From positions 399,001-463,000 of the forward strand of contig JAMWET010003400.1 in the NCBI GenBank assembly GCA_024036415.1: a stretch of 64,000 bases of DNA, read 5' to 3'. The position numbers and the translations under genes are program-made. This DNA comes from Prochilodus magdalenae (lineage: Eukaryota; Chordata; Actinopteri; Characiformes; Prochilodontidae). This document shows, in pieces, positions 23,324-36,020 of this stretch; positions within the stretch are counted from its first letter, which is position 1; every line of letters starts with the position of its first letter. Under the pieces are notes generated by a model. The model worked only from the letters and a program-made list of their open reading frames with translations. It was not told the origin of the DNA and made no database searches.

Positions 23324-23631
23324 TGTCACATCCTGTCTCGTTATGCCCCCGTTTGTCTCTTTTCTCTGGTTTTGTGTTTCTTGTCACTTCCATGCGCCTT
23401 TTGTTTTTCTGTTCCATGTTCTTCTGTTTGTTTTGTTTTTTTGCTCCTCCTGTTTCTGCCCTTCACCTGTCCTTAGTTTGTAGCTCCGCCCTTCCAGGTT
23501 GTTCCTTATTAGTTTTTGTTCAGTTATTCATGGTTTACTAGTGTATTTGGTTTCTTTGGTTTCATTTTATCTTATTTGCTGTTTATTAAAGGCTTACGCT
23601 TATATCCTGCCTCCTCATCTTGTGTGTGACA
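23324..23631 (+). mobile_element. Solo LTR-like element, copy 2
   Basis: Begins TGTCACATCCTGTCT and ends GTGTGACA. Flanks GGCTT and GGCCT are an almost perfect 5-bp duplication. It shares with 37653-38022 the TGCTCCTCCTGT, TTTGTAGCTCCGCCC, GTTTATTAAA and CCTGCCTCCTC blocks in the same order. T-rich U3-like body, polyadenylation-type ATTAAA near 23585, and a short U5-like tail. No internal retroelement genes. Confidence 0.7.
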
Positions 23632-23639
23632 GGCCTACA

Positions 23640-24355
23640 TTTATGGTAGGTATCTAAAACACAGTTTAAACCAGTTATATATTATACAAATTATTATATT
23701 TATTAATTATATAGTTATATTATTGTAACTTTGTTTGTTACCATTTATAAATGGTATATGAATTCAATGAGGGCCAAAAAGAGAAAATGTTGCCTTGATT
23801 TCCGTTTCTGTCAAATGACTGAAAGATGGTTAGACCACCAGTGGCATTCAAAAATTTGAAGGTAAGTCTCTTTTGGACATCTAGTATATCACGGTCTTAC
23901 AGAGGGGCCACAGTTGTTTATTTATTTTATTATGTGACTGGCTCCATTTGTGTTCACTGTCCGTTTCTAATTTTATTAGTGGTTGATCTGGCATGAATGG
24001 CCCTCAAGGCTCCTGAAGGCCTAACCAGTGGGGGAGCTAGTGTAGTTTTTGGCAATGATTGGGCTGAGGTACTATATTTTATTCACATGCAAGTGCTGAA
24101 TCAGGAAAATTCAATGTATCACAGTGTAGGTTCTACACTGAGCAGTTGAGTATGTGCACCTACAGTTGAGTATGTGCACCTTAAACCGCAAGAATTCCCT
24201 CATCATTTTAGAACATGGTTAGGAAAAAGACTACTAAGCATGAGCTTCACACTGCCCATATAAACAGCTTAGCTTTGAACCTCGGACTTGCTCGATAGAG
24301 CTCTGATCATAAAAGGTGGTGCTAAAACAAGGCGTTCTGGCACTCAGGTGCTTAG
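23640..24355. other. No gene seen
   Basis: AT-rich non-coding DNA. It contains a 20-bp tandem duplication (unit AGTTGAGTATGTGCACCTAC) at about 24144-24182, next to a small hairpin CAGTGTAG/CTACACTG at 24123-24140. Confidence 0.55.
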
Positions 24356-24359
24356 GATT

Positions 24360-24640
24360 CCACCCAGCTGTCCACGGAGAGCTCTTCAGTCAGCACATTC
24401 ACGCTAGCAGCTGACTGCATATTCAGCACTTCCCTCCTGTAATGGCTGACATGGTTGGACAGAAGGCTGGCAGTGATGAGAGAGCCATCCTGCTGCTAAT
24501 GTCTTCAAGATTCTTACATGCTTCGCTGGTGTAGATTAATGTAATGAGGTTAAACCTGAACCTGCACCAGCTCCAGTCCAGCGGAGCCGCAGCAGCATGT
24601 GGCTCCATACCAGATTCAGCTCCTTATAATCAAGCATTTG
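24360..24640. promoter_or_regulatory. Candidate conserved non-coding block
   Basis: Balanced, repeat-free sequence with GTAGATTAATGTAATGAGG at 24532. A minus-strand 61-codon frame overlaps it but has no domain. Low confidence. Confidence 0.2.
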
Positions 24641-25224
24641 ATAAGATGAGCTTGTCTTGCCCTAACAACAATTAGAGTGAGTCTTATCATTAAGGAGTGA
24701 ATAGTTTGAAGATGGTTTAAAGGATTGTATTAAAACAGCAGGGGTGTCCCGTGCTTTTGCAAACTAGTTGGCTAGGTGCCAATACTCAGTATTGATAATG
24801 GGGATATACCTATGACGAACACCACAAATCAATTTCTGATGTGCATGTGTGCCAGTGGGCAGAACGTAACACATCAGCAGTGTGGGATGACAAGAAACAT
24901 CTTAATGCTCATGGTTAAGTGCTTAACGGCAGTATTTCATAGGCAAAACATGCTAATGGGAGCTGCTTACCTGAATCTCAGAGTCTCTTCTTTCAGTAAT
25001 CACTCATCTGCCGCCATGTAGCCACTTGCAGTTTAAATGAATGTTAGTCCAGAGTGTTAGAGCTCTGTTTTTAACAGTTTAAGACAAGATATTTTAGATT
25101 TATTGAAGTTGTTGCTAATTGCTAACTGCTAACAGTTAATATTATATACAGTAGTTATATATATAGGAAGTGCATTATATATATAAGATATGTATCGACG
25201 TGGAAGCCACTCTCAACTGAGGTA

Positions 25225-25500
25225 TTAAGGTATTAATCCATCCTTGCAGATCATGTAAACCTATACATGCTAATTGTCTTCTCTGAGGCAGATGGCATCT
25301 ACCAGCAAGACAATGTGACATCTGATAGTCTGACAGTGGTTGGAAGAACATGAACAAGACTTTGAAGTACTACCCTGCCTCCCTAATTCCCCAGACTTGA
25401 ACCCAATTGAGCATATACCTGTGACAACCTACCAGGACTTCATTGAGTCACTCCCAGCCCGTCTAGCTGCTGTCTGTGCTGCACATAGTGGTTACTCTTA
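25225..25500 (+). pseudogene. Tc1/mariner-like transposase fragment, C-terminal half
   Basis: Frame pieces read as the catalytic half of a Tc1/mariner transposase: YQQDNVTS near 25301 contains the second catalytic Asp context. LEEHEQDFEVL then leads into SPDLNPIEH at about 25385-25420, where the Glu is the third catalytic residue. TYQDFIESLPARLAAVCAAHSGY (25428-25492) is the usual C-terminus. Stops and frameshifts separate the parts. The fragment ends at the microsatellite that follows, and no terminal repeats are evident. Confidence 0.75.
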
Positions 25501-25525
25501 ATATTTATAAAATAGGTTTTCTTAA

Positions 25526-26440
<915 letters not shown>

Positions 26441-26445
26441 CAGAT

Positions 26446-26710
26446 GTGGGTAGGCAGTTGTGGGCTGGAGGTTAGGGAACCAGCCTTGTGACTGGAGGGT
26501 TGCCGGTTCGATTCCCTGAACTGACAGTAACAACTGAGGGACTCTAACCCCCAACTGCTCCCCGGGCGCTGTGGATAGGGCTGCCCACCGCTCCGGGTAA
26601 GTGTGCTCACTGACCCCTAGTGAGTGTGTATGTGGGTGTTTCACTTCACGGATGGGTTAAATGCGGAGACTAAATCCCCCCACTGTGGGATCAACAAGGG
26701 ATTAAAATCA
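26446..26710 (+). mobile_element. tRNA-derived SINE, second family
   Basis: Contains a B-box-like GGTTCGATTCC at 26505-26515 in a tRNA-like head starting GGCAGTTGTGGGCTGGAGG. The body has CCCCAACTGCTCCCCGGGCGC, GGGCTGCCCACCGCTCCGGG and GTGTTTCACTTCACGGATGG, and the tail ends TGTGGGATCAACAAGGGATT. This differs from the L2-tailed SINE at 12725-12950. I recall this family from otophysan fish genomes, which is part of the basis for the organism guess. Confidence 0.8.
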
Positions 26711-26714
26711 AAAT

Positions 26715-27540
26715 CTAAAATGTTAACCTTTGAGGTCAGAGGTACAGTTTCCTTCCTTTCCATGCAGATTATGTTTGTTCAAGCATGACTGCACAGTAGA
26801 ACGGCGTACTGCCATTCCTGTGTCTTCTGAGCTTCTCTGCAGGTCCTTTGCTGTCACAGTGGGGTTTTGCTTTTCCTTTCTGGTCGTGAGAACAGTTCGA
26901 TCTGACAGTTTTCTTGGTCTTCCAGATCTTGCTTTGATTTCCCCTATTCCCTTTAACTACCATTTTTTAAAGAGGACCATAATGTGTATCATTTTTCAGT
27001 GTTTATATTTTATATACTAGAATAGATTTACATGCTTAAATGTAAAACACAATATTTTTCTAATACTGTACATCTGTATTCACCTTCATCTGAAGCTGTC
27101 TGTTAGAGCTCCTTTGTTATTAAGCCCCACCTCGTGCTGAGCGCAGTATGCTCTGATTAGTTTCTCATTTATACCCTTAGTCTGATGCTAAGAGTAATGC
27201 TTGTTTAGTAGTGCCACCAAGTTTGTAGTCACAGTTAAGGAGTCAGGGACTTTATTACACTTTATTACACTTTGTAATGGTTTCAAATTCCAGTGCTTGA
27301 CCTGTCTATGCAATCCTATGAGTCAATGCAGGCCTAAAAAGTACATTTTACTAGAAAAGGCACTAAGCCTTGTCATACTGCTGTAGCAATTAAATACGGA
27401 ATGCTATTGCTTTGTTCAGAAGGCTTTAACTTTAATTCTCTCCAGTAAGACAAGCAGAAAGTCTTACAGTGAGAGATGTGTGAACTTCCCTTTGCAAATC
27501 AGTGCACCAGAAATCACAGCTTTTATAGTGGAAGCTTACA
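26715..27540. other. No gene seen
   Basis: Non-coding DNA. It includes three short copies of ACTTTATTACACTTT-type sequence near 27249-27275. Open frames at 26730-27020 and on the opposite strand overlap, and neither is convincing. Confidence 0.45.
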
Positions 27541-27547
27541 AAACAAA

Positions 27548-27930
27548 ACAGTGACTCATCATCAAAGGAATAGTTACACCTAGAAAGAAGTTTTGGATTG
27601 CAGTTCTACTGGGAAGGAAGAGAAGGGATAAATGATAAATGTAGACTGATATGGACAATATTTATTTAGCTACACATATAGAAGTAGTGTTTCTGAGTAT
27701 GGTGTCGGGCAGCCATGTTAATGCAACATGCCAGACATCTTAGCACTGAGTTGCAGAGGTTCCTAATGATGTCCTGCAATAATCCACCCCATGCAGCTTA
27801 AACATTCAGTAGGTGTGGAAGTGGAGTGACACCAGGCCTTCTGGATATGTGACGCATGACTAGATGAACTCTTCATCTTGGCATTGACCACGCCTCTACA
27901 GATTCACTGGCAGGTGTTTAAATATCTGAT
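27548..27930 (-). mobile_element. Family A Tc1-like remnant, antisense
   Basis: Starts with the terminal motif CATCAAAGGAATAGTTACACC, then the family non-coding tail ATGATAAATGTAGACTGATATGG and GCTACACATATAGAAGTAGTG. It continues into the antisense C-terminal transposase region with GTTGCAGAGGTTCCTAATG and CCATGCAGCTTAAACATTC. Most of the gene has been deleted. Confidence 0.75.
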
Positions 27931-28374
27931 ATAATTGTTTGCTATCATGCTTTTACTGTTTACTCTAGGTGAGTCAGCCAGCTTCCTGGCTGTTTTGTTA
28001 GCTCCTTGGCTAATAGAAGCTACCCAAACCACCCCATAGTCACCAAACATACCAGCTATCTACATATTTGGTAGTACTCACACATGTTCCCCCACAAGTG
28101 TGTACTGTCTGTCATTACTGTTAGTGATTAGCAGTTATGCTGGCTTACTAAATGCACCAACATGGATGTTTTTTGGTCACCAATCCGGACAAGACTTGCT
28201 CAAGGCCAAACAAACCATTATGTAAGGACATAAACTGAAAAGCTTAAAACTTTTGATTGATGAAACTGATTAGCCTCCATTTTTATTTTACTATATATTA
28301 AAAATTGGATGGCAAAGAATTTTCTCAAATGGAAAAGGAATATATCTACAGTCATTCTTATTGCGTCCCCTTAC

Positions 28375-28970
28375 ACCCTCAAGCAAATCTGTTAACCTAC
28401 GCTATCCTGGGATTTATCACATCCTCTGTGGCCCAGGTCCGTAATCTTGGTGTCATTTTGGACTTCTCTGGAGGCTCATATTAACAACATAATTAAAATA
28501 GCATTTTTCTGTCTCAAAAACATTGCTAGATTGGATCGCTCACTCCTTGACTCTGTAGCTGAAACCCTTATACATACCTTCATTACATCCCAACTGGTTT
28601 ATTGCAATTCAGTTCTAGTTGTGTTCCCCACTAGTCATTTACAGAAGCTCCAATGTGTGCAGAACGCGGCAGTCAGAGCCCTCACACATATACTAGATGA
28701 TGGACACATTACACCTAGGTTAATGGCTCCCGGTTACATACCTTGTTCAGTATTAAATTTTGCTGCTGGTCTTTGAATCTTTATATGGTTTGGCCCCTGA
28801 TTACCTTTCTGCACTGTTGTCCTGATTCCACCCGTCACATTCGCTCTGGTCAGCTAATTCTCATTTGCTTTCTGTCACTTCAGTAAAGGACAGAATTACG
28901 TATGTATGGTGAAAGCACTTTGAGTGTTGTAGGTCCGAAGTTAAGGAATTCAAGCCCCCCAATTTGTTAA
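28375..28970 (+). pseudogene. LINE reverse-transcriptase 3' fragment (L2/CR1-like)
   Basis: The reading SSVAQVRNLGVI passes by a frameshift into AHINNIIKIAFFCLKNIARLDRSL. It continues with LIHTFITSQLVYCNSVLV, LQKLQCVQNAAVRALTH and DHITP-like sequence (28447-28776), then LYGLAPDYLSALL after a further frameshift (28772-28830) and SHLLSV near 28860. This order is the C-terminal reverse transcriptase region of non-LTR retrotransposons. Upstream endonuclease and catalytic RT motifs are absent, consistent with 5' truncation. It is inactive. Confidence 0.88.
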
Positions 28971-28974
28971 TGAA

Positions 28975-29790
28975 TGAATGAATTAATATTTATTTATTTA
29001 ATAGTTCAGTTGTTTTGTGTTATTTGTATTATAAGTGCATGTTCTGTCATTTACATTTCCCTGTGCACTTATGTTTTATGTCGTATTAAAAGGTGCTCAT
29101 AATATTTATAAATTACATTCAATTATAATTATTATTATTATTATTATTATTATTGTTATTAAAAAAAAAGATTTGTAATAATAAGAAAACAAATGATTTG
29201 ACATGTAAGTGATTGTGTAAAACACAGATGACTAGATGCAAGAATCACCAGGGGTGCATCTTAACACTGGAAGACGGTTTAGAAGATTTTTTTTCTGTGC
29301 TATGAAAACAAAACTGAGTGCATTTGAAATGTATTCCCTCTAATGTTGCTTAGATTTATCCTGCCTAGCCTTACTCCTGCATAGATCTTTAGCTATTCAG
29401 CAGGCGTGGGTTGTTTTAAAAAGGGGCATTTCCCCCACGTTTTCCCTATCTATGTTCAGTGGCTCAACTAAACATAAGAAAAGGGAGGACGTTGATGGTT
29501 ATGGAAGATCATTCATCTGTAGTTATCCATGGTTCGATCAGAGAACAGCTTTACACCTACAAGCACGTAGATAACACTGACATGCGGGCTAAGGTGAAGA
29601 GTGTCCACTCCAAGGGTCAATGACAGTACCATTTCTTATGAGGGCTGAATTTGAGTCAGTATGCTGTACTTTACACCGTGACTTCTCAACCTCTTTGTCC
29701 AGCTGAAGGGCCAGATCAATTGTGTCACAAAAACTGCCCATAAAATTACAGGTGTTCGGCAGCACACTCCACTCTGAGCCATCACTGATA
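28975..29790. other. AT-rich DNA with short tandem repeats
   Basis: Includes GAAT repeats at 28970-28985 and a (TTA)n tract at about 29128-29160 followed by an A-run. No supported gene. Confidence 0.5.
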
Positions 29791-29798
29791 GTAATCAG

Positions 29799-30018
29799 TC
29801 AGATGGAGAAGATTATCTTAGAGCCCATCCGCGTCTTGTGCCTTGATTCTGAGCTCCTCCCTTCAAGCAGATGCCTCCATCATGTTACTGAAAAGCTCTT
29901 GAAGATAAAGTCAGATACAGTGTGGTCTGTGGTTATATAGTAAGAATGGAAGAATCTGCTTAAAGAGAGGAGCTCAAAAGACATGGATGGGCTCTAAAGC
30001 TAATCTTCTCCATCTGAC
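29799..30018. repeat. Imperfect inverted repeat (foldback), 63-73 bp arms
   Basis: The left arm (29799-29871) and the reverse complement of the right arm (29954-30018) share TCAGATGGAGAAGATTA, TTAGAGCCCATCC, GTCTT and GAGCTCCTC, and both end in AAGCAGA. The left arm has about 10 extra bases in the middle. The loop is about 82 bp. It could be a foldback MITE or an inverted local duplication. A 72-codon frame overlaps but is not convincing. Confidence 0.8.
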
Positions 30019-30469
30019 GGATGGTGCTGCTGTTGGTATTTATGTAATAATAAATCTATATAAATAGCAGGTCATTTCTATTGGTTGGTGCTCGATTGGA
30101 TCAGCAATGGGGTGCTCTACTCTGTGTGATAAGAACGTTTGCATGCCTATTACTACCCTAAATATTGCAAATGCTGAGCATCATTCTGCGCTCTCCCGCT
30201 GGAAGGGTAAGTTGTTTAAAAGTGTTGGCTCACTTTAGTAAATGTTAGGATAATGCAGCATAATGTAATAATGTTGTAATATGTCCTGGACCTTAGAAAT
30301 CCCCACATAATAATTCTTCCTTCTTTATCTCTAACTGAACTACATTAACGCAGCATGGCAATGCTACAGCATAGTAAACACCAGCAACCTCAATTAACAC
30401 TCACATCATTCCACATCCACATGCAGTGCAGCGCATTTGCTTTAGCACTGCAGTTTACCCTGTTCTACA

Positions 30470-30885
30470 GGACCACCACAGAGCAGGTATTATGTTGGAG
30501 GTGGATCATTCTCAGCACTGCAGTGACACTAACATGGTGGAGGTGTGTTGGTGTGTATTGTGGTGGTGTGAGTGGATCAGACACTGTGGACACTGGTGTG
30601 AGTGCCCACTCACTGTCCACTCTATTAGCCACTCCTACCTTGTTATTTCAACCTGTAGATGTAAAGTCGGAGACGATAGTTCACGTGCTGCTGCAGAATT
30701 TGTGTTGGTCATTCTGTAGTCCTTCATTAGTGGTCACAGGACACTGGACGTTTAAGGATGTTTAAACACTCCAGCAGCACTGCTGTGTCTGATGCATTTA
30801 CCTAGTACAACACATCACACCACACTATGGGGGTCTTGTGGGGGTCCTGTCCTTTGAAAAACGGGCTAAAAGAAGTTAAATATTC
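30470..30885. repeat. Palindromic GGTGGATCATTCTCAGCACTG repeat, copy 1
   Basis: The left arm (GGACCACCACAGAGCAGGTAT, GGATCATTCTCAGCACTGCA, GGTGTGAGTGGATCAGACAC) is followed by a centre with TAGATGTAAAGTCGGAGACG and TCATTAGTGGTCACAGGAC. The right arm has CACTCCAGCAGCACTGCTGTG and GTGGGGGTCCTGTCC. This is a non-coding inverted-repeat element family with further copies at 44582, 51005, 57290 and 63035. ORFs at 30355-30765 and 30426-30719 are shadows inside it. Confidence 0.85.
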
Positions 30886-30934
30886 AGAGTAGCATATTTA
30901 CATTTTACCAGGATCTGGTAAAATGGAGAATGAG

Positions 30935-30990
30935 TGCAGACCTATGTATGTATACCTGATGAAGTGGCCAGTGGGTGTCTATCACTGTAT
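30935..30990 (+). repeat. Right-end fragment of a GAAGTGGCCAGTG MITE
   Basis: ATACCTGATGAAGTGGCCAGTGGGTGTC matches the terminal motif of the fish MITE family also present at 45720-46082 (AAGGTGGCCGGTGAG). Only this end is recognisable. Confidence 0.5.
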
Positions 30991-30994
30991 TCTG

Positions 30995-31640
30995 TAATAC
31001 CTCCTTAATGCAAATACATTTTAGTGCATCAAAATGAAATTAGTTTTAGGCATTTATGCTTCTTAAAGTGGTGCAACAATTTAACCATTTATGAAGAAAA
31101 CTCACATAGGTCGCATTTGATTTCAAATATAATAGTTTGGCATAATAGCACTGTGTAAATAGAGCACAAAAGTATTTAACTCATACTGTTGTTCATAAAT
31201 ACTGATTTCCTCAAATTTCACACCGCACAACTGACAGCAAAGGATTTTTACTCTGACATACTTTGTAGAAAAATTGGCATGGTATTGCATCATGAAGTAG
31301 ACCCCAACTGCTCTTCATGGTGCAATTTCATGGTCAGTAGCCCATATTGAAAAATATTTAATTTCTCAGTCATAATTTGGCTGATTCAGTCTTCCAAAGC
31401 AGAGTGCTTTGACCCCAGGAAAACAATGAGAATGTGTCATATACTGTATATATTTTCATTTAAATTTCTGATATCATTATGTTGAGGTCCTATTTGCATC
31501 ATACCCATATTTGCTTGTATAACTGTATGTTGAATTCATTTATGTATAAGAGAACCAATGACAAATCTAGAATTCATTGTGAATGTGGGATAAAATTTGC
31601 ATCTGAAGTCCTTTAAATTACTGAAGTGCACACATAAACA
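30995..31640. other. No gene seen
   Basis: AT-rich unique DNA between the MITE fragment and the CA array. Confidence 0.5.
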
Positions 31641-31643
31641 CAG

Positions 31644-32140
<497 letters not shown>

Positions 32141-32144
32141 TAGA

Positions 32145-34155
32145 TGCTCCCAGTGCCTTTTCTAACTGACTGGTGTGACTGATTTATCACTAGCAAGAGC
32201 ACCATTTGACCTTGAAGTGCACTTCTGCGCTGGGCCTGTCTATACAAGGGAGATAAAGCTGTCACAGGGTTCAAGAGGAGGGCTGTGCACTCTGGTGTCT
32301 GGTTTGGAAAGTACTTCATCCTCTATTGGTATGAGCCAAACATGCTTTACTTACTGTACACATACTCAAACCTTTAAAAAATATTAATTGACTGAAAGGG
32401 TTCCTATCCTACATGTTTATACTGTTTTATTTGTCCCGTGTAGGGCATTGTTGTGTCATATCAAATTACCATTTTCCAACCTTTCATTACCCCCTTAATT
32501 AAAAACGCACTGTGTATAAGCACTGTATGTAGCTGACCTCTCTGCTAATTGGTTGCCTTGAATTATGCCTCATTCAAAAAGCAGTTCGGGCTGCAACACC
32601 TCCAATGTGATTTTAGTGGTTGAAACAGATGTTCACTACATGACTCGACTACAGGAAATTCTAGATATTCTAGAACTTGGATTTTTTAGATTGAGATTTT
32701 AATATGGACACATTATGATTGGACTATGACTGGACCCCTCAAACTGCTTTCGGAGGTGGTTTGGCACAAAGCTGACCACATTCAAGACAAGTGTAAATGG
32801 AAGAAGCGATCTCTAAAGGGTGAGATGGGTGAAAAGGGTACATGGAATCACACCAATAAAGCGTCATTTTCAAAGAGACACCATACATCGTCTCTTTGTT
32901 TTAAGGGTACGCCAACACAGCCTCTACAGAAAACAGTCTCTAGAAACAAACTTAAATATGGGATATTTTCTGCAAGTGCACATTGTTATGTTTTTCTTTA
33001 ACACTGAAAAAAAAAATCAAAGCTGTAATATAAAATATGCCTTAATTGTGTACAGGTCACACTTTATATTTTATTTTTTTCCCTAGGAAAATTAGGCTAA
33101 ATTTAGAAAGTAAAATAATTAAAAATGTGTGTTGTCTATAAAGCAAGCAAACGCCCTTTAATAGGTGCCCACATTTTATTTTACATGATACTGGATATCT
33201 ACAGTCAGGGTCAAATCTAGGATTGATTACATTACAAAAAACAAAAAATTTAAAACCATCAAAGACATTATGTCTGTCGACTAGAGAGGACATTCCAGAA
33301 GCTGCAGTATTTCTAGACCACTTTTCAAACTTAAACAAGTTTGAGACACTAAGCACACCAAGGCCTCAGTCTTATCCCTTCCACTGAGGCTCGGGTTCAG
33401 ACTCTCAGGTGGATTTCATCTAATCAACAGGGGCTTTTGTCACTGTTAGTGATCAGAGTTGTGCCAGCTTGAGTGCACGCTGTTTTAAAGCATAGGGGAG
33501 ATAAGATAAGAAGTTCTGAAAGTCATGTTCAAACTTTCACTCAGATTGTTATCCTGACAATATAAATTCTAATGGAAAAGTGTTTAAAGAGAAACTAGTG
33601 ACTGGTGCTCCCGGACCTTGGTTCCCTACTTTAAATACGATATGGATGCGAAACAAGTTATTGCAAGGTATAAATATCCGCACATTAAAGTGTATCAGGA
33701 TCTATATTTTAAAGTTCGCCCCAGGTCCTCACCAGCATTATATGACACATCTGGTAAACCACTGTGTCATCTACAAGTCAAAGTATGTAAATATATCTAT
33801 GTATCAGGTTTACAAGTTGAAAAATGGACATTTTACAGTATGCTGCAGCATCTTTAGCACTAATGTGTGGGGCTATGCTGTTTACGAGGCTATATGCATA
33901 ATAGTGATTATATAAAATCAGTGAATGAACATTGGACTGCAGCTTAATTGACATGCTTCTTCTTACTGTTTTACATGTGGGCCTACAAAGGATTACATAC
34001 AAGCTCTTATTCCTGGATCCTAACTACCAATTCCACATTGTAATAATAGCATCTTAAGCTCAATTGCAAGAGGCACCGGGGCATTTGTGTTTCCCTACTG
34101 ACTAAACAAGCTGTTATGTAACGTTCCACATGCCTCCAGAGTGAATACCAGTCTC
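32145..34155. other. No gene seen
   Basis: Mixed unique DNA. A repeat-free part at 32450-32640 (CCTTAATTAAAAACGC, CTGCTAATTGG) may be conserved non-coding DNA. The frames at 32726-33001, 32820-33086 and 33580-33915 overlap each other or contain no recognisable domain. Confidence 0.45.
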
Positions 34156-34159
34156 CCTA

Positions 34160-34985
34160 CTAAACAAACATGGAAAGAAAAGAATAAGAGCTGTATTTAG
34201 AAAGCGTGTCTATCAGCCAGTCACCTCCTGTCTTGAGGTCTATGGCTAATAAAATCATAAGCAAGCCCTTAGACACATGACAAGATTCATTCCCTAAACA
34301 GGCCGCATCATGTGTGACTACACGGGAGGTGAGGGAGGAACAGAATAACGGCTCCTGCAAGAAGGTGAAACCTTTAAATTTTAGCACAGACTGACACAGA
34401 AGGAAAGGAAAGTCACCCCACATGTTCTGAGAGGTGATGTCTCACGACAATAGCCCGACGCAAGTCCCCATTGGTGCTTAAGCAGTTGGCCTGACCTGGG
34501 CAACATTTGTAACCGGTCTGCAATATATCTCTCAAAATGATGTCAATAAGTGTGCGGCCGCTGTTCAATCACTGTCAGCTCGGCCAATTATGGAGCACGG
34601 GTGGCTGTACACCTTTCATACGCTGCCGGGGCTGGGCGGTCACGGGGAGCTGTTGGCTGAGTGATGACACATGAACAAAAGCCAAATTGTTCCGCAATAA
34701 CATGACAAGAGCATTGCTGTGCAGCCCGAGTTGCCATGGCGGCCTGCAGTCGTTGAGCTTGAAATGCTGACAGCGGACCGTCCCCATCACGCAGAGCTGC
34801 TTCCAGGAAAAGATTGCATACTGGTTAAAACAATCAGTGCATCGGACTGAGAATGAGGACTGTTTGTGCATGGGGAGTGTGATTGCAGAGTGTTCTGCAC
34901 AGTTTTCGGGGGAAGTAATGACAGCAATAACAGGCAAACAGTTCCAAAGCCCACATGACTGCATGATGCTCAAGTCAAATTTACC
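34160..34985. promoter_or_regulatory. Large candidate conserved regulatory block
   Basis: About 825 bp of complex, CpG-retaining and repeat-free DNA flanked by AT-rich sequence. Words of interest: CTGTTCAATCACTGTCAGC (34561), GGCCAATTATGGAGC (34583) and GGCTAATAAAATCATAAGC (34243). A minus-strand frame of 132 codons (34575-34973) is present but its product looks random. This is one of the strongest candidates in the window for deeply conserved non-coding DNA, though conservation cannot be seen directly. Confidence 0.35.
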
Positions 34986-35024
34986 ATGCCATCCAGTGTT
35001 ATAAACGAATTAGTAGAAATAGTC

Positions 35025-35215
35025 AGTGGCCACATTATTAAAAACACCTTTACCAGGATTTGTTTAAGAAACCCAGTCATGCTGTAGTGTCTAATATACC
35101 TGTACTAGCCCCACACACCAAGTAGTACCTGGTCAGCACAGGTCCTGTGGTAATAAACTGACCAACAATGAAGTGATAAACGGTGTCTGACCAACTGTGT
35201 ATGGCAATGGATGGC
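35025..35215. mobile_element. MITE remnant with GTGGCCACATTATTA end
   Basis: Begins CAGTGGCCACATTATTAAAAACACC, a terminal motif related to the fish MITEs that end in AAGTGGCCAGTG. It continues with CTGTAGTGTCTAATATACCTG and CAAGTAGTACCTGGTCAGC. No coding capacity; the right end is uncertain. Confidence 0.5.
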
Positions 35216-35247
35216 CTAGAGTCTATTACTGTAAACTTAAAGTACTG

Positions 35248-35560
35248 TGCAATAGTCAGAGACCACCCGTCTCACTTAATTTGCAATTAAATGGGTTATT
35301 AAACACATTTTCATTTTTCAGAGAAAAGACAAAAAACAGCTTCCAATCCAATCAAGTTTAGTCTTAGAAGTTGGTTACATTGTTTGCTTTTCACAATACA
35401 AGTAATCTCAAACACATTCAGTGATGTTGAGGTCTGGACTCTGGAGTGGTCATTCAGTTGTTCTGTGAATATCAGCAGCTTCTTTGTTTGATTGGAAGAA
35501 GTTCTTGTTTTGTATTTTTGACAGCTACACATTCTTTTAGACCTATAGCACTAAGGTGGA
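35248..35560. mobile_element. Non-autonomous Tc1-like remnant, ACTGTGCAATAGTCAGAGACCA end
   Basis: Starts with ACTGTGCAATAGTCAGAGACCA. An inverted version (GGTCTCTGACTTTTGCACAGTA) occurs at 53682-53703, so the motif is a terminal repeat of a dispersed family. The interior at 35429 has TTGAGGTCTGGACTCTGG, typical of antisense fish Tc1 transposase DNA. Heavily decayed, with a 73-codon minus-strand frame and no complete domain. Confidence 0.6.
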
Positions 35561-35754
35561 AAGACAGACAGAAACACAAATGGATGTTTTCAGAGTGGAA
35601 CTTGCTGATCTAATCTGACGGTGACAGTTGGTGGGCTCACATTATTGTTAGAAGTCCCATATTCTTTGGCTATTGCAATTATAATTGAAACTTTTTTTTT
35701 CGAAACTCTTATTTTTTCTTTAATTTTCTCCTTATGCACATGGACTATTTTATT

Positions 35755-35945
35755 TGTCGCTGTCCAAAGAAAAACAACATCTCCAAAATTTACTTTTTAG
35801 CAGAGGCCAAAAGCAGAGGGCAAAACAAATGGAACCTAGGGTTATTGTCACTTATGTAATTTTCACACAGTGTAAAAAGAAGCCGATGTGTTCACATGAT
35901 GCATAAAAGTTAAAATCAACAAAAATGGAGATAAATGTCTGTAAA
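35755..35945 (-). mobile_element. CTGTCCAAAGAAAAAC MITE, partial antisense copy
   Basis: Carries the end motif GTCGCTGTCCAAAGAAAAAC (35757) and, in reverse complement near 35900-35938, CTCCATTTTTGTTGATTTTAAC and TTTTATGCATCATGTGAACACA-like sequence. These are also found in the fuller copies at 53046-53310 and 63309-63575. Confidence 0.7.
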
Positions 35946-36020
35946 ATGAATACATATCTGTTTTAATTACTTGTACTTTGAGTCTATGATTAGAATCTGA
36001 TTTGAGCATTACTCCATATA

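Noticed and set aside
26446..26530. tRNA gene
   Set aside because: Same reason: the tRNA-like head of a SINE with a long unrelated body.
30355..30765. 136-codon ORF
   Set aside because: Lies within the palindromic repeat that occurs five times in the window; a chance frame.
33580..33915. 111-codon ORF
   Set aside because: No recognisable domain; overlapped by another open frame and set in AT-rich DNA.
34575..34973. 132-codon minus-strand ORF as a gene
   Set aside because: The product looks random and lacks domain structure; it lies in a complex non-coding block.
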